Shown: positions 12,730 through 20,673, numbered from the stretch's first letter. The stretch is 64,000 nucleotides of DNA from VFMC01 sp046331225 (GCA_046331225.1 JAXLRF010000004.1:186001-250000), one strand, 5' to 3'. Program-made: numbers and translations. Notes: generated by a model not told the origin, from the letters alone.

Positions 12730-14316
12730 GTGATGCCCGACCGGAGCGACAGCGCGCGCGACGACGAGGCCTGGCTGAGTGCGGCGCTCGAGCGCTTCGC
12801 CGAGGACCGTACGGACGAGGGACTGCGCGACCAGATCTTCCGCCGCGCCCGCTGGCTCGCGGTGCGCGGTGCCCGCCGCTTCTCGGACCGCGGCGAGCCG
12901 TTCGACGATCTCGTCCAGGTGGCCAGCTTCGGCCTGCTGAAGGCGATCGAGCGCTTCGAGCCGTCGATGGGTGTGCCGTTCGGTTCGTACGCGACCCCCA
13001 CGATCCTCGGCGAGCTGCGCCGCCACTTCCGCGACCACACGTGGAGCGTGCGGGTGCCTCGACGTGCGAAGGACCTGCGGGCCTCGGTGAACGCGGCGAG
13101 CGACGAGCTGTCGAGACGGCTCGGTCGCTCGCCGACGATCGCCGAGATCGCCGCGCAGCTCGAGCTGAGCGAGGACGCGGTGCTGGAGGTGCTCGAGGCC
13201 AACAACGCGTACCGGTCGCGACCGCTCGACCACGCGACGGTGGCCGACCAGGTGACCGTCGACGACGACGCCGACCACGTGATCGATCGCGAGATGATCG
13301 TCTCGCTGCTCGAGCACCTGCGCCCACGCGAGCGGACGATCCTGTACCTGCGCTACTTCGAGGAGTTGAGCCAGGCGCAGATCGCCGAGCGCGTCGGCAC
13401 GAGCCAGGTGCACGTGGGTCGGCTGATCGCGTCGAGCCTCACGCAGCTGCGCACGCACCTGACGACCGAGTTCGACGACCTCGCCGGTGACGAGCGCGGT
13501 GACGAGCGCAGCGACGACGTGGCGCGTCTGGCGCCCTCCGACAGGGGGTATCGGTCGCGTCGACCCGGACGGCACGAACCGCCGTCCCGGACGACCCGAT
13601 CGCCATCGCCATCCAGAGAGGAACCCATGAGCCAGATGACGGGCACCCCCACCGACACCACCGACCACGCCGATCGCGCCGGCAGCAACGGCAACGGCAC
13701 CGGCGGCAGCGTCACCTCGACCCGCCAGGCCGTGTTCACCGTGCCGTCGCTCACCCTCGGCCAGGGCGCCGATGTCGCCGAGCGGCTGCAGCAGCGGCTG
13801 GTCGCGCTCCTCGACCTCGGCCTCACGCTCAAGCACATCCACTGGAACGTGGTCGGCCCGCACTTCATCGGCGTGCACGAGATGCTCGATCCCCAGTACG
13901 CCGGCGTGCAGGCGATGATCGACGAGATCGCCGAGCGCATCGCCACCCTCGGCGCCACGCCGAGCGGCCTGCCGGGCCGCCTCGTCGCGCAGCGCACGTG
14001 GGACGACTACGAGCTGGACCGTGCCGACTCGATCGCGCATCTCGGCGCGCTCGATCTCGTGTACCAGGGCGTCATCGCCGATCACCGCGAGCAGATCTCG
14101 GCGCTCGACGAGCTCGATCCGGTCACGCAGGACCTGCTGATCGGGCAGACCGCGGTGCTCGAGAAGTACCACTGGTTCGTCCGCTCGCACCTCGAGAACT
14201 GGGCGGGCGGCATGTCGAACGCCGGCGCGGCCTCGGAGGCCGGTGCGGCGAAGGCGGTCGCCGCCAAGTCGCACCAGCCGACCGGCTCGCACACGGCACG
14301 ACGCGGGGAGGGCTGA
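12730..14316 (+). CDS. SigF/SigB-type sigma factor, open in frame into dps
   Basis: Residues 1 to about 265 form a group 3 sigma-70 factor of the general-stress class. Region 2 includes FDDLVQVASFGLLKAIERF and RRHFRDHTWSVRVPRR, and region 4 includes LRPRERTILYLRYFEEL with the helix-turn-helix SQAQIAERVGTSQVHVGRL. The paralogue at 20670 stops just after this point. Here no stop codon occurs: a basic, Ser/Arg/Pro-rich stretch of about 45 codons leads directly into dps, giving a 528-codon frame. Either a sigma-Dps fusion is made, or a stop or frameshift was lost and the products are separate. Start GTG 12730 or ATG 12733, both next to a leaderless-type promoter. Confidence 0.75.
   Translation: MMPDRSDSARDDEAWLSAALERFAEDRTDEGLRDQIFRRARWLAVRGARRFSDRGEPFDDLVQVASFGLLKAIERFEPSMGVPFGSYATPTILGELRRHFRDHTWSVRVPRRAKDLRASVNAASDELSRRLGRSPTIAEIAAQLELSEDAVLEVLEANNAYRSRPLDHATVADQVTVDDDADHVIDREMIVSLLEHLRPRERTILYLRYFEELSQAQIAERVGTSQVHVGRLIASSLTQLRTHLTTEFDDLAGDERGDERSDDVARLAPSDRGYRSRRPGRHEPPSRTTRSPSPSREEPMSQMTGTPTDTTDHADRAGSNGNGTGGSVTSTRQAVFTVPSLTLGQGADVAERLQQRLVALLDLGLTLKHIHWNVVGPHFIGVHEMLDPQYAGVQAMIDEIAERIATLGATPSGLPGRLVAQRTWDDYELDRADSIAHLGALDLVYQGVIADHREQISALDELDPVTQDLLIGQTAVLEKYHWFVRSHLENWAGGMSNAGAASEAGAAKAVAAKSHQPTGSHTARRGEG
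13526..13551 (+). promoter_or_regulatory. SigF-type promoter candidate, dps
   Basis: GTCT, 16 nt, GGGTAT inside the tail of the sigma factor frame. The implied mRNA would have a leader of about 70 nt before the dps ATG at 13627, which has its own ribosome binding site. Confidence 0.6.
13627..14316 (+). CDS. dps: Dps-family ferritin-like DNA-binding protein
   Basis: 229-aa Dps protein that stores iron, detoxifies peroxide and can coat DNA in stress. The ferroxidase ligands are visible in LKHIHWNVVGPHFIGVHEMLD and MIDEIAERI. A Gly/Asn/Thr-rich N-terminal tail (about 40 aa) and an Ala/Lys-rich C-terminal tail extend the core; such tails bind DNA in mycobacterial Dps proteins. The start is supported by GAGAGGA six nt upstream. 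It is in frame with the preceding sigma factor with no stop between. A BON-like gene follows directly. Confidence 0.9.
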   Translation: MSQMTGTPTDTTDHADRAGSNGNGTGGSVTSTRQAVFTVPSLTLGQGADVAERLQQRLVALLDLGLTLKHIHWNVVGPHFIGVHEMLDPQYAGVQAMIDEIAERIATLGATPSGLPGRLVAQRTWDDYELDRADSIAHLGALDLVYQGVIADHREQISALDELDPVTQDLLIGQTAVLEKYHWFVRSHLENWAGGMSNAGAASEAGAAKAVAAKSHQPTGSHTARRGEG

Positions 14317-14317
14317 C

Positions 14318-14752
14318 ATGGCGTTCCGTCCGTTCGGGCGACGTCGGCGAGGGCTGCTCCGCCGCATCGGCTGGGTCGGCATCGCCTCGGCGCTGTGGAC
14401 CAACCGGCGCGACGTGAAGCGCTGGGTCAACTTCGTGAAGCGCGCCGCCACCGGTCGCGACCGGCGCCCGCTCGCCGATCTGCTCACCGAGGCCAAGGTG
14501 CGCGCGACCATCACGAGCGACCCGATCCTGCGACACGACGAGGCGATCGACGACCTGCGCGTCGACAACGGGGTGGTGACGCTGCTCACCAACACGGCGA
14601 GCTGGCCCGACCCGCGCGACCAGATGGTGAAGCTCAAGCAGGTGAAGGGCATCACCGACGTCACCGCCCGCCCGGCACCGGTCGACGTGCGCGACTCCTC
14701 GCGCCCGATCGCCACCGTCGGCGAGGCCATCGGCTCGGTCGGGGGGAGGTGA
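14318..14752 (+). CDS. BON-like domain protein
   Basis: 144-aa protein. An Arg-rich N-terminus and a short hydrophobic stretch (GWVGIASALW) are followed by a BON-like module, residues about 65-125, with VRATITSDPILRHDEA, LRVDNGVVTLLTNTAS and VKGITDVTARPA. BON domains bind phospholipid or other hydrophobic ligands. A GGGAGG site precedes the ATG, one base after the dps stop, so it is probably co-transcribed with dps. Exact role unknown. Confidence 0.75.
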   Translation: MAFRPFGRRRRGLLRRIGWVGIASALWTNRRDVKRWVNFVKRAATGRDRRPLADLLTEAKVRATITSDPILRHDEAIDDLRVDNGVVTLLTNTASWPDPRDQMVKLKQVKGITDVTARPAPVDVRDSSRPIATVGEAIGSVGGR

Positions 14753-14756
14753 GAGC

Positions 14757-14900
14757 ATGGATGCAGTCCTCTGGATCATCGCCGTGATCCTCGTGATCGC
14801 CGGCGTGGTGTCGCTCATCCGTGGCGAGATCGCCTGGGGTGTGGCACTGATCGTCATCGGCCTGCTGGTCGGCCCCGGCGGGGTCAGCGTCTTCAGTTGA
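14757..14900 (+). CDS. small hydrophobic membrane protein (47 aa)
   Basis: Two predicted membrane segments (WIIAVILVIAGVVSLI and WGVALIVIGLLVGPGG) with the terminal motif GPGGVSVF. Similar very short hydrophobic proteins with a GPGG motif are common in actinobacteria, function unknown. A strong GGGGGAGG site sits upstream and the stop overlaps the next start (TTGA), so it is translated as part of the dps operon. Confidence 0.75.
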   Translation: MDAVLWIIAVILVIAGVVSLIRGEIAWGVALIVIGLLVGPGGVSVFS

Positions 14901-16063
14901 CGCGGCCCACCGCCGACACCACCGCGGTCCCCCTCCGGCGCACTCGACCCGTCACGACGTCGCAGCCGGAGGGGGACCGTCCTCGCGCCCGGGCCCTCGA
15001 GCTCGCCGCCGACCTCGCAGCCGCGCTCGACACGCCCGTCGAGCTGGTGCACACGTGCGACGCCGATCCGGGCATCGTGCGCCGGGGCACGCGTCGGTTC
15101 CGCTACGAGCACGCCGACGGGCGACCCGTCCGCGACGCCGAGACGCTCGCGCGCATCGCCTCGTTGGCGATCCCGCCCGCGTGGACCGACGTGTGGATCT
15201 GTGCCGACGCGTGCGGGCACCTGCAGGCCACCGGGCGCGACGCGAAGGGGCGCAAGCAGTCGCGGTACCACCCCGACTTCCGCGCCGAGCGCGAGCGCAC
15301 CAAGTTCGATCAGCTCGTGCACTTCGGCGACCTGCTCGGACCGCTGCGCACACGTGTGGCTCGCGACCTGTCCGAGCGCCGACCGACCGAACGGCGTCAG
15401 CTCGCGCTGGTGGTGCACCTGCTCGACCGCACCGGCATCCGCATCGGCAACGAGGTCTACGCGAAGACCAACGGTTCGTACGGCCTGTCGACCCTGCGCA
15501 CCCGCCAGGCCATCGTGCACGGTGCCGACATCACCTTCCGCTTCGTCGGCAAGAGCGGACGCAAGCACACCGTCACCGTCGAGGACCGCCGGCTCGCACG
15601 GATGGTCGCCCAGTGCCAGGACCTGCCCGGTCAACGCCTGTTCGTCTACCTCGACGACGAAGGCCACGCGCGCACGATCGACTCGGCTCAGGTGAACGCC
15701 TACCTGCGCGACATCACCGGTGCCGACACGACGGCCAAGACCTTCCGCACCTGGATCGCCACCTCGGCTGCGAGCGGACATCTCGCGCTCGACCTCGGCA
15801 CACGTGCCGGCCGGCCCACCAAGCAGGCGTTCCTGCGTGCGGTCGACCACGCAGCCGAGCGCCTCGGCAACACGCGATCGGTGTGCCGCAACAGCTACGT
15901 GCACCCGGCGGTCGAGCAGACGTACCTGTCCGGCGCGTTCGACGACGTGTGGCGGTCGGGACCGAACCGGCCGACCGCAGGGATGACCACGGGCGAGCGT
16001 CGCACGCTGCACCTGTTGCGCACCACGGCCGACCGCACCGCGACCGTCGAGCCGGCCGCCTGA
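14897..16063 (+). CDS. DNA topoisomerase IB
   Basis: 388-aa eukaryote/poxvirus-like type IB topoisomerase that relaxes supercoils through a 3'-phosphotyrosyl link. The N-terminal domain holds IPPAWTDVWIC and the catalytic domain holds RIGNEVYAKTNGSYGLSTLR, KSGRKH and the active-site tyrosine Y334 in CRNSYVHPAV. Length is normal for bacterial members. The TTG start overlaps the stop of the 47-aa gene; no better start is seen. Placement behind dps suggests a DNA-protection or topology role in stress. Confidence 0.9.
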   Translation: MTRPTADTTAVPLRRTRPVTTSQPEGDRPRARALELAADLAAALDTPVELVHTCDADPGIVRRGTRRFRYEHADGRPVRDAETLARIASLAIPPAWTDVWICADACGHLQATGRDAKGRKQSRYHPDFRAERERTKFDQLVHFGDLLGPLRTRVARDLSERRPTERRQLALVVHLLDRTGIRIGNEVYAKTNGSYGLSTLRTRQAIVHGADITFRFVGKSGRKHTVTVEDRRLARMVAQCQDLPGQRLFVYLDDEGHARTIDSAQVNAYLRDITGADTTAKTFRTWIATSAASGHLALDLGTRAGRPTKQAFLRAVDHAAERLGNTRSVCRNSYVHPAVEQTYLSGAFDDVWRSGPNRPTAGMTTGERRTLHLLRTTADRTATVEPAA

Positions 16064-16103
16064 GCCACCCACCGTGCGCCTCGGGGTGGCACGACGTCGT
16101 CGC

Positions 16104-16129
16104 GTGTGACGGCACGACGCCGTGGGTAC
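16104..16129 (+). promoter_or_regulatory. SigF-type promoter candidate
   Basis: GTGT, 16 nt, GGGTAC. About 33 nt of leader would precede the GTG at 16169. Confidence 0.5.
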
Positions 16130-16168
16130 GCCAGCAGCGGATCACCCTCACGAGAAAGGAGTCGGGAC

Positions 16169-16492
16169 GTGCCACGAGCATGGAGCGCGAAGCGCGAACG
16201 GCAGTACGAACACATCAAGGAGGGGCTCGAGGCCCGGGGCGAGGACGAGGACACCGCCGAGGAGATCGCCGCGCGCACCGTCAACAAGGAACGGGCACGC
16301 CACGGCGAATCGAAGACGGCGTCGAAGAGTTCGACCGACGACATCAGCTCGGGCCGTCGTGGTGGGCTCCGATCACACCGAGGGCCCGGCGGGCGCACCT
16401 ACGCCCAGCTCTACGCCGAGGCCAAGCGCGCCAACGTGAAGGGCCGCTCCTCGATGAACAAGGCCGAGCTCGAACGGGCGCTGCAGCGCTGA
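16169..16492 (+). CDS. conserved stress-type small protein with KRERQYEHIKEG motif
   Basis: 107-aa basic protein. The N-terminal motif SAKRERQYEHIKEGLEARG with EIAARTVNKERARHGE is shared by widespread small proteins often called plasmid stabilisation proteins. The C-terminal TYAQLYAEAKRANVKGRSSMNKAELERAL resembles a Rho-N/SAP-like helical unit that may bind nucleic acid. Function is not established. The start GTG is chosen because of AAAGGAG about 7 nt upstream. Confidence 0.8.
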   Translation: MPRAWSAKRERQYEHIKEGLEARGEDEDTAEEIAARTVNKERARHGESKTASKSSTDDISSGRRGGLRSHRGPGGRTYAQLYAEAKRANVKGRSSMNKAELERALQR

Positions 16493-16520
16493 CCCGTCCG
16501 GGCGCGGCCAGGCGTGTCGT

Positions 16521-16682
16521 TCAGCCCCGCCCGGCCTGCGGCGGGTCCGCAGGCCCGGGCATGGGCGGATCGGTCGGCACCGGGGTGGGCGCCGGCTGGT
16601 CGGGCAGGTCGGGGAGCGGCCGCGTGGGCGGCGCCGGCTGCGGCTCCTGCGGCACGGGCTGGGTCGGATCGGGTGAGCTCAT
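16521..16682 (-). CDS. small proline-rich protein (53 aa)
   Basis: The translation is about 40 percent proline with Asp and Gln (starts SSPDPTQPVPQEPQPAPP). An ATG preceded by GGAGG with a 5-nt gap, 43 nt after the stop of the gene at 16725, suggests translation in the same operon. Low-complexity composition in GC-rich DNA means it could be spurious. No function is assigned. Confidence 0.4.
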   Translation of the reverse strand: MSSPDPTQPVPQEPQPAPPTRPLPDLPDQPAPTPVPTDPPMPGPADPPQAGRG

Positions 16683-16724
16683 GGCGGCCTCCGTCGGTGT
16701 GTCGGTCGTGTCGGTCGTGTCGGG

Positions 16725-17246
16725 TCAGTCGCGAGCGACGTCGCCGTGGTCGTTGCCGGGCAGGGCGTGGTCGCGGCCGATCGCAGCGCTCACCACCGAC
16801 GCCAGGCGACCGAGCACCCCGCCACCCGGGGCACTCCAGTACGAGCCGTCCAGCACCGACACCTGCAACGCACGGATGCCCGGGTCGTCCTTGCCGTCGA
16901 AGTAGGCGGCAGCGGCCGGGTTCCAGAGTCGGTCGATCGTGGTGCGGTCGGCGCTCACCGACGGCCGACCGCGCAGCGAGATCCAGTCGTTGCGGCCGTT
17001 CGCGATCGTCAGGTGCACCTCTGCTCCGGCACCCGAGCCGGGCTCGACGTCGGTGAACCACGGTGCGGTCGCGTCGACCAGGAACGTCAGCACGCCACCG
17101 TGCGCCTCGGCGACGGTGAGCGGGCGGCTCGACGTGGTGCCCTGTGCGTCCGAGGTGACGAGGAAGGCGATATCGCCGCCGCGCACGAGGTCGTCGATCG
17201 ACTTGGTCTCGTCGGAGTGGGGGGTGGTCGCACGCGTGTTGGTCAT
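16725..17246 (-). CDS. general stress protein 26-like pyridoxamine-phosphate-oxidase-fold protein
   Basis: 173-aa split-barrel flavin-binding fold: GDIAFLVTSDAQGTTSSRPLT, TFLVDATAPWFTDV, VHLTIANGRNDWISLRGRPSV, then DRLWNPAAAAYFDGKDDP. This pattern is that of the GSP26/YdaG-like branch of the pyridoxamine 5'-phosphate oxidase superfamily, members of which are SigB-controlled in Bacillus. The ATG at 17246 overlaps the fumC stop (ATGA), and a good SigF-type promoter match lies inside the fumC 3' end, 9 nt before the start. Ligand unknown; FMN or F420 possible. Confidence 0.85.
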   Translation of the reverse strand: MTNTRATTPHSDETKSIDDLVRGGDIAFLVTSDAQGTTSSRPLTVAEAHGGVLTFLVDATAPWFTDVEPGSGAGAEVHLTIANGRNDWISLRGRPSVSADRTTIDRLWNPAAAAYFDGKDDPGIRALQVSVLDGSYWSAPGGGVLGRLASVVSAAIGRDHALPGNDHGDVARD

Positions 17247-18619
17247 GCAGACGGGGTACCCGGGGCATCGTCGGCGGAGACGCCGGCCATGCCGAGCAGG
17301 TCGTCGACGCGGGCGGCGACGTCGTCCGCGACACCACGTTCACGCGCGAGCTCACCGATGCTGCGCCCGGAGTCGGATGCCTCGTGCACCAGTGCCGCAG
17401 CGGCGTCGTAGCCCATCACCGGTGCGAGCGCGGTCACCACCGCGGGCGATCGGCGCGCGTAGGTGGCCATGCGTTCGGTGTCGACCTCCAGGCCACCGAG
17501 GCACCGCTCGCGCAACACGGTGGCCGCAGCGGCGAGCAACCGGAGCGACGACACGGTGGCGCGGGCCACGATCGGTCCGGCGGTGCTGAGCTGCAGCGTC
17601 GACAGGGTCGCGGCGAAGGTGATGGTCGCGTCGTTGCCGACGATCTGCGCCGTCACCTGCTGCACCGCCTCGGGGATCACCGGGTTCACCTTGCCCGGCA
17701 TGATCGAACTGCCGGCCTGCAGCTCGGCGAGGCGCAGCTCGGCCAACCCTCCGGTCGGTCCCGACGACAGCAGGCGCAGGTCGCCCGCCACCTTGTGCAG
17801 CGACAGCGCGACCGTGCGCACCTCGCCGCTCAACTCGACCAGAGCGTCGTGGCTCGACTGGGCCTCGACGTGGTCGGTCGCCTCCACCACGGCGAGTCCG
17901 GTCCGGTCGCGCAGCACCGCCGCCACGTCGGCACCGAACCCGCGGGGCGCGTTCAGCCCGGTGCCCACGGCCGTGCCGCCGATCGGCAGTTCGAGCACGC
18001 GGTCGAGCGCCGCCTCGACGCGCACCACGCCCAGCTCGATCGCGCGCGCCCAGCCGTCGACCTCCTGGCCGAACGTCATCGGCACGGCGTCCATCAGGTG
18101 GGTCCGTCCCATCTTCACGGTGGTGCGGTGGCGCGCCGCGAGCGCGCGGAGTTCGGTCGCCAGCAGCGCGAGGGCGGGCACGACCTCGTCGACGATCAGC
18201 GCCGCAGCGGCGAGGCGGATCGCGCTGGGGAACACGTCGTTCGACGACTGCGACCGGTTCACGTGGTCGTTCGGGTGCACCGCTCGGCCGAGCAGTTCGC
18301 CGGCACGGTGTGCGATCACCTCGTTGACGTTCATGTTCGTGCTCGTGCCCGAGCCCGTCTGGAACACGTCGACGGGGAACTGGTCGGCCCACTCCCCGTC
18401 GGCCACCTCGTCCGCGGCGCGCATGACGGCGTCGGCGAGTTCGGCGTCGATCGAACCGTGGCGCTCGTTCACGACCGCGGCCGCGTACTTGATCTCGCCG
18501 AGCGCGCGGACGACGTCGGCCGGCACGGGCTCACCCGAGATCGGGAAGTTCGCGATCGCCAGATCGGTCTGGCGGCCCCATCGCCGACCGCCGGCAGGCT
18601 CGGCCACCGCCCGGTTCAC
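17243..18619 (-). CDS. fumC: class II fumarate hydratase (FumC)
   Basis: 458-aa aspartase/fumarase-superfamily enzyme that hydrates fumarate to L-malate. Landmarks: GSGTSTNMNVNEVI, HPNDHVNRSQSSND, the catalytic-loop signature GSSIMPGKVNPVIPE, and MGRTHLMDAVP. Length is typical. The GTG start at 18619 overlaps the methyltransferase stop by GTGA, so it is in the operon driven from about 19538. FumC is iron-free and oxidant-resistant, which fits a stress context (inference). Confidence 0.93.
   Translation of the reverse strand: MNRAVAEPAGGRRWGRQTDLAIANFPISGEPVPADVVRALGEIKYAAAVVNERHGSIDAELADAVMRAADEVADGEWADQFPVDVFQTGSGTSTNMNVNEVIAHRAGELLGRAVHPNDHVNRSQSSNDVFPSAIRLAAAALIVDEVVPALALLATELRALAARHRTTVKMGRTHLMDAVPMTFGQEVDGWARAIELGVVRVEAALDRVLELPIGGTAVGTGLNAPRGFGADVAAVLRDRTGLAVVEATDHVEAQSSHDALVELSGEVRTVALSLHKVAGDLRLLSSGPTGGLAELRLAELQAGSSIMPGKVNPVIPEAVQQVTAQIVGNDATITFAATLSTLQLSTAGPIVARATVSSLRLLAAAATVLRERCLGGLEVDTERMATYARRSPAVVTALAPVMGYDAAAALVHEASDSGRSIGELARERGVADDVAARVDDLLGMAGVSADDAPGTPSA
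17256..17281 (-). promoter_or_regulatory. SigF-type promoter, GSP26-like gene
   Basis: On the minus strand, GTCT, 16 nt, GGGTAC, then 9 nt to the ATG at 17246. It lies within the end of fumC and would give a leaderless transcript of the stress flavoprotein. Confidence 0.6.
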
Positions 18620-19503
18620 GCGTCACCTCGACGCGCCACCACCACGCCGGCCACGAGGTCGCCCGCCACCGCGTGGCGTTCGAGGTGCTGCTTGTCGGCG
18701 CGCCACACCGCGTAGGCCGGGTGGTCGTGGTGGTGGTCGTCGATCCACGCGTCGACGCGTCGCGCGGCGTCGGCCCACCTGGCCTCGGGGGCCGGTGCAC
18801 CGACGCCGACCTCGACGACGCGCCATCCGCGCACCGCGAGCAACGAGGTGAGCTGCTCGATGCTGCGGAACACGTTGGGACCGCTCGCGATCGACCGGTC
18901 GGTCGACGAGCACAGGTCGGCGATCGCGAGCACGGCACCGGGCCTCATGATCCGCTCCGCCTCGGCCAGCACCGGGCCCACGTCGTCGATCAGCGACAGC
19001 ACGCCGCACAACACCACGGCGTCGGCCAGCGCGTGGTCGAGCGAGGTGTGCTCGGCGGTGCCCGATCGGACGTCGAGCTCGGGGAAGAGCATGCGGGCAG
19101 CAGCCCGAGCGCCGGCCGCCGGTTCGACCGCCACGACGGTCGCGCCGGTACGCCGGTGCAGCCACTCGCCGATGCCGCCCACGCCGGCGCCGAGATCGAC
19201 GATCCGGTCGAGCCGGCCGTCCGCGGGCCGCAGGCTCGCGAGCACCGACGCCAGCACGGCCGGGCAGCCGGCCGCCGGACTGACGGCGGCGACGAGTTCG
19301 TCGCCGTGCAGCTCGAGCGCCCGCGCCGCCTCGGCCCGCCACCGCGACGGCGCGTCGAACAGCTCGGGCGTGTCCTGCTCGGGTGGATCGGCGATCGCCG
19401 CTCCGGTGTGGGACCCGGAGTGGGGCCGGGTGTGGGACCCGGTGTGGGACCCGGTGTGGTCGGGGACGGGTGGATCGAGGGGGGCGGTCGACGCGTCGTG
19501 CAC
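18616..19503 (-). CDS. SAM-dependent class I methyltransferase
   Basis: 295-aa protein with SAM-binding motif I (IVDLGAGVGGIGEWL), an acidic residue ending strand 2 (VVAVEPAAGARAA) and a motif near LADAVVLCGVLSLI. The substrate is unknown. The N-terminus carries a low-complexity Thr-Gly-Ser-His repeat (about residues 17-33), encoded by a 12-15-bp DNA repeat. The GTG at 19503 is used because a promoter match ends 9 nt upstream. It overlaps fumC and is the first gene of the operon. Confidence 0.8.
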   Translation of the reverse strand: MHDASTAPLDPPVPDHTGSHTGSHTRPHSGSHTGAAIADPPEQDTPELFDAPSRWRAEAARALELHGDELVAAVSPAAGCPAVLASVLASLRPADGRLDRIVDLGAGVGGIGEWLHRRTGATVVAVEPAAGARAAARMLFPELDVRSGTAEHTSLDHALADAVVLCGVLSLIDDVGPVLAEAERIMRPGAVLAIADLCSSTDRSIASGPNVFRSIEQLTSLLAVRGWRVVEVGVGAPAPEARWADAARRVDAWIDDHHHDHPAYAVWRADKQHLERHAVAGDLVAGVVVARRGDA

Positions 19504-19512
19504 GACCGCACG

Positions 19513-19538
19513 ATCCCCGGACGGGCGACGGACGAAAC
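19513..19538 (-). promoter_or_regulatory. SigF-type promoter candidate, methyltransferase-fumC operon
   Basis: On the minus strand, GTTT, 16 nt, GGGGAT (one mismatch), then 9 nt to the GTG at 19503. Confidence 0.5.
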
Positions 19539-19561
19539 GGCCGCCACCCGCACGGGTCGGC

Positions 19562-19705
19562 TCATCCGGGCTCGTTCGGCTCGGGGATCGGATCGTCGGT
19601 CTCGTCGAGACCGCGACCGGGTGCGTCCGGGTCGCGGATCACCTGCTCGCGAGCGGGGTCCTCCTCGGGTGCCGGCGGGGCGTGGGGCTGCGGGTCGAGG
19701 TTCAT
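19562..19705 (-). CDS. small acidic proline-rich protein (47 aa)
   Basis: Starts NLDPQPHAPPAPEEDPARE and ends DDPIPEPNEPG. It is very acidic with no recognised domain. The ATG at 19705 (a GTG lies one codon earlier) is 9 nt after a GGGCAC box. Short acidic proteins of this kind are common in stress regulons, but this one may be spurious. Confidence 0.45.
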   Translation of the reverse strand: MNLDPQPHAPPAPEEDPAREQVIRDPDAPGRGLDETDDPIPEPNEPG

Positions 19706-19714
19706 CACACCGAG

Positions 19715-19739
19715 GTGCCCACCACGGCGGGATCGACAC
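19715..19739 (-). promoter_or_regulatory. SigF-type promoter candidate, small acidic gene
   Basis: On the minus strand, GTGT, 15 nt, GGGCAC, then 9 nt to the ATG. It is divergent from the STAS operon promoter only 16 bp away. Confidence 0.45.
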
Positions 19740-19755
19740 CGGGTTTCGGGAGCAG

Positions 19756-19781
19756 GTTTCGGGCGGGCCGCTCGCGGGTAC
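19756..19781 (+). promoter_or_regulatory. SigF-type promoter, STAS-anti-sigma-sigma operon
   Basis: GTTT, 16 nt, GGGTAC: a full consensus match. A leader of about 50 nt precedes the ATG at 19839, which has AGGAGG. The operon encodes a SigF-type factor, so this predicts autoregulation. Confidence 0.7.
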
Positions 19782-19838
19782 TGATGCCCGTTGGCCGGGA
19801 GTCCCCGGGCCGGTGCGGCGAGATCCCCAGGAGGAGCA

Positions 19839-20165
19839 ATGACGGGTTCGATGAGCGACGAGTCGCTGACCATCGACATCGACGACGGCGGTGCCATCGT
19901 CGTCCACGGCGACATCGACATGGCCGGCGGGCCGGTGCTCGAAGCAGCGATCCTGCAGCGCGAGGCCGAGCTGCCGCTCGTCATCGATCTCGACGACGTG
20001 TCGTTCATCGACTCGTCCGGTCTGCGCAGCCTGCTCGGCGCGAGCCGCCGGGCACGTGCTCGCGGTGCCGAGGTCGTGCTCCGATCGGTCGGTCCCGAGG
20101 TGGCTCGTCTGCTCGACATCACCGGCACCACGTCGCAGTTCGCGATCGAGAGCCACCGTGGCTGA
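19839..20165 (+). CDS. STAS-domain anti-sigma factor antagonist
   Basis: 108-aa SpoIIAA/RsbV-type protein. LPLVIDLDDVSFIDSSGLRSLLGA contains the conserved serine that the cognate RsbW-type kinase phosphorylates; the unphosphorylated form frees the sigma factor. It heads a three-gene operon with an RsbW-like protein and a sigma factor. AGGAGG lies 5 nt before the ATG; a second ATG is 4 codons later. It overlaps the next gene by 8 nt. Confidence 0.92.
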   Translation: MTGSMSDESLTIDIDDGGAIVVHGDIDMAGGPVLEAAILQREAELPLVIDLDDVSFIDSSGLRSLLGASRRARARGAEVVLRSVGPEVARLLDITGTTSQFAIESHRG

Positions 20166-20673
20166 GTCGTCCGCCGCCACCGCCATCGGTCCGGTCCGCC
20201 TGTCGGTGCCGCCCGAGCCGAGCATGTCGCGCGTCGCCCGCCTCGCGGCGAGCGGTCTCGCGTCGCTCGCCGGCTGCACCGTCGACGAGATCGAGGACAT
20301 CAAGATCGCCGTGAGCGAGGTGCTGATCGCGCTCATCGAGCACGGTGACGGCGCTCGCGTCGACCTCGAGTTCGAACTCGTCGACAGCGGCCGCGACCCC
20401 GACGAGGGCGGGCTGCCCGGTGCCACCGCGTTCGTGGTGCGCGCCAGCGCGCCCGTCGACCGGTTCGACCTCGATCATCCCGATCTCGTGCTGTGCCGCA
20501 CCGTGCTGCAGGGCGTGTGCGCCTCGCACCGGCTGCACCTCGTCGACGGCACCGCGTTCATCACCGCGTCGGTGGCGCGCCTCGATCTCGACTGGACCGG
20601 CGACCTCGACCTGTCCGACGACGACACGCCCGGTGCACCCGATGTGCCGGGCGCACCAGGGACGGATGCGTGA
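20158..20673 (+). CDS. RsbW-like anti-sigma factor with degenerate ATP site
   Basis: 171-aa protein placed exactly where the anti-sigma kinase of a SigF operon is expected. The fold is recognisable (VRLSVPPEPSMSRVARLAASGLA, then DIKIAVSEVLIALIEHG). However, the N-box that normally reads E-x-x-x-N-A-x-x-H has Ala for the metal-binding Asn, and no D-x-G-x-G box is evident. It may bind the sigma factor without kinase activity. A GTG start with 8-nt overlap is chosen. The last residues are low-complexity Asp/Gly/Pro. Confidence 0.8.
   Translation: MAESSAATAIGPVRLSVPPEPSMSRVARLAASGLASLAGCTVDEIEDIKIAVSEVLIALIEHGDGARVDLEFELVDSGRDPDEGGLPGATAFVVRASAPVDRFDLDHPDLVLCRTVLQGVCASHRLHLVDGTAFITASVARLDLDWTGDLDLSDDDTPGAPDVPGAPGTDA

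Noticed and set aside
19384..19470. GTGTGGGACCCG repeats as regulatory iterons
   Set aside because: They are inside the methyltransferase N-terminus and encode its Gly-Ser-His-Thr repeat in frame.
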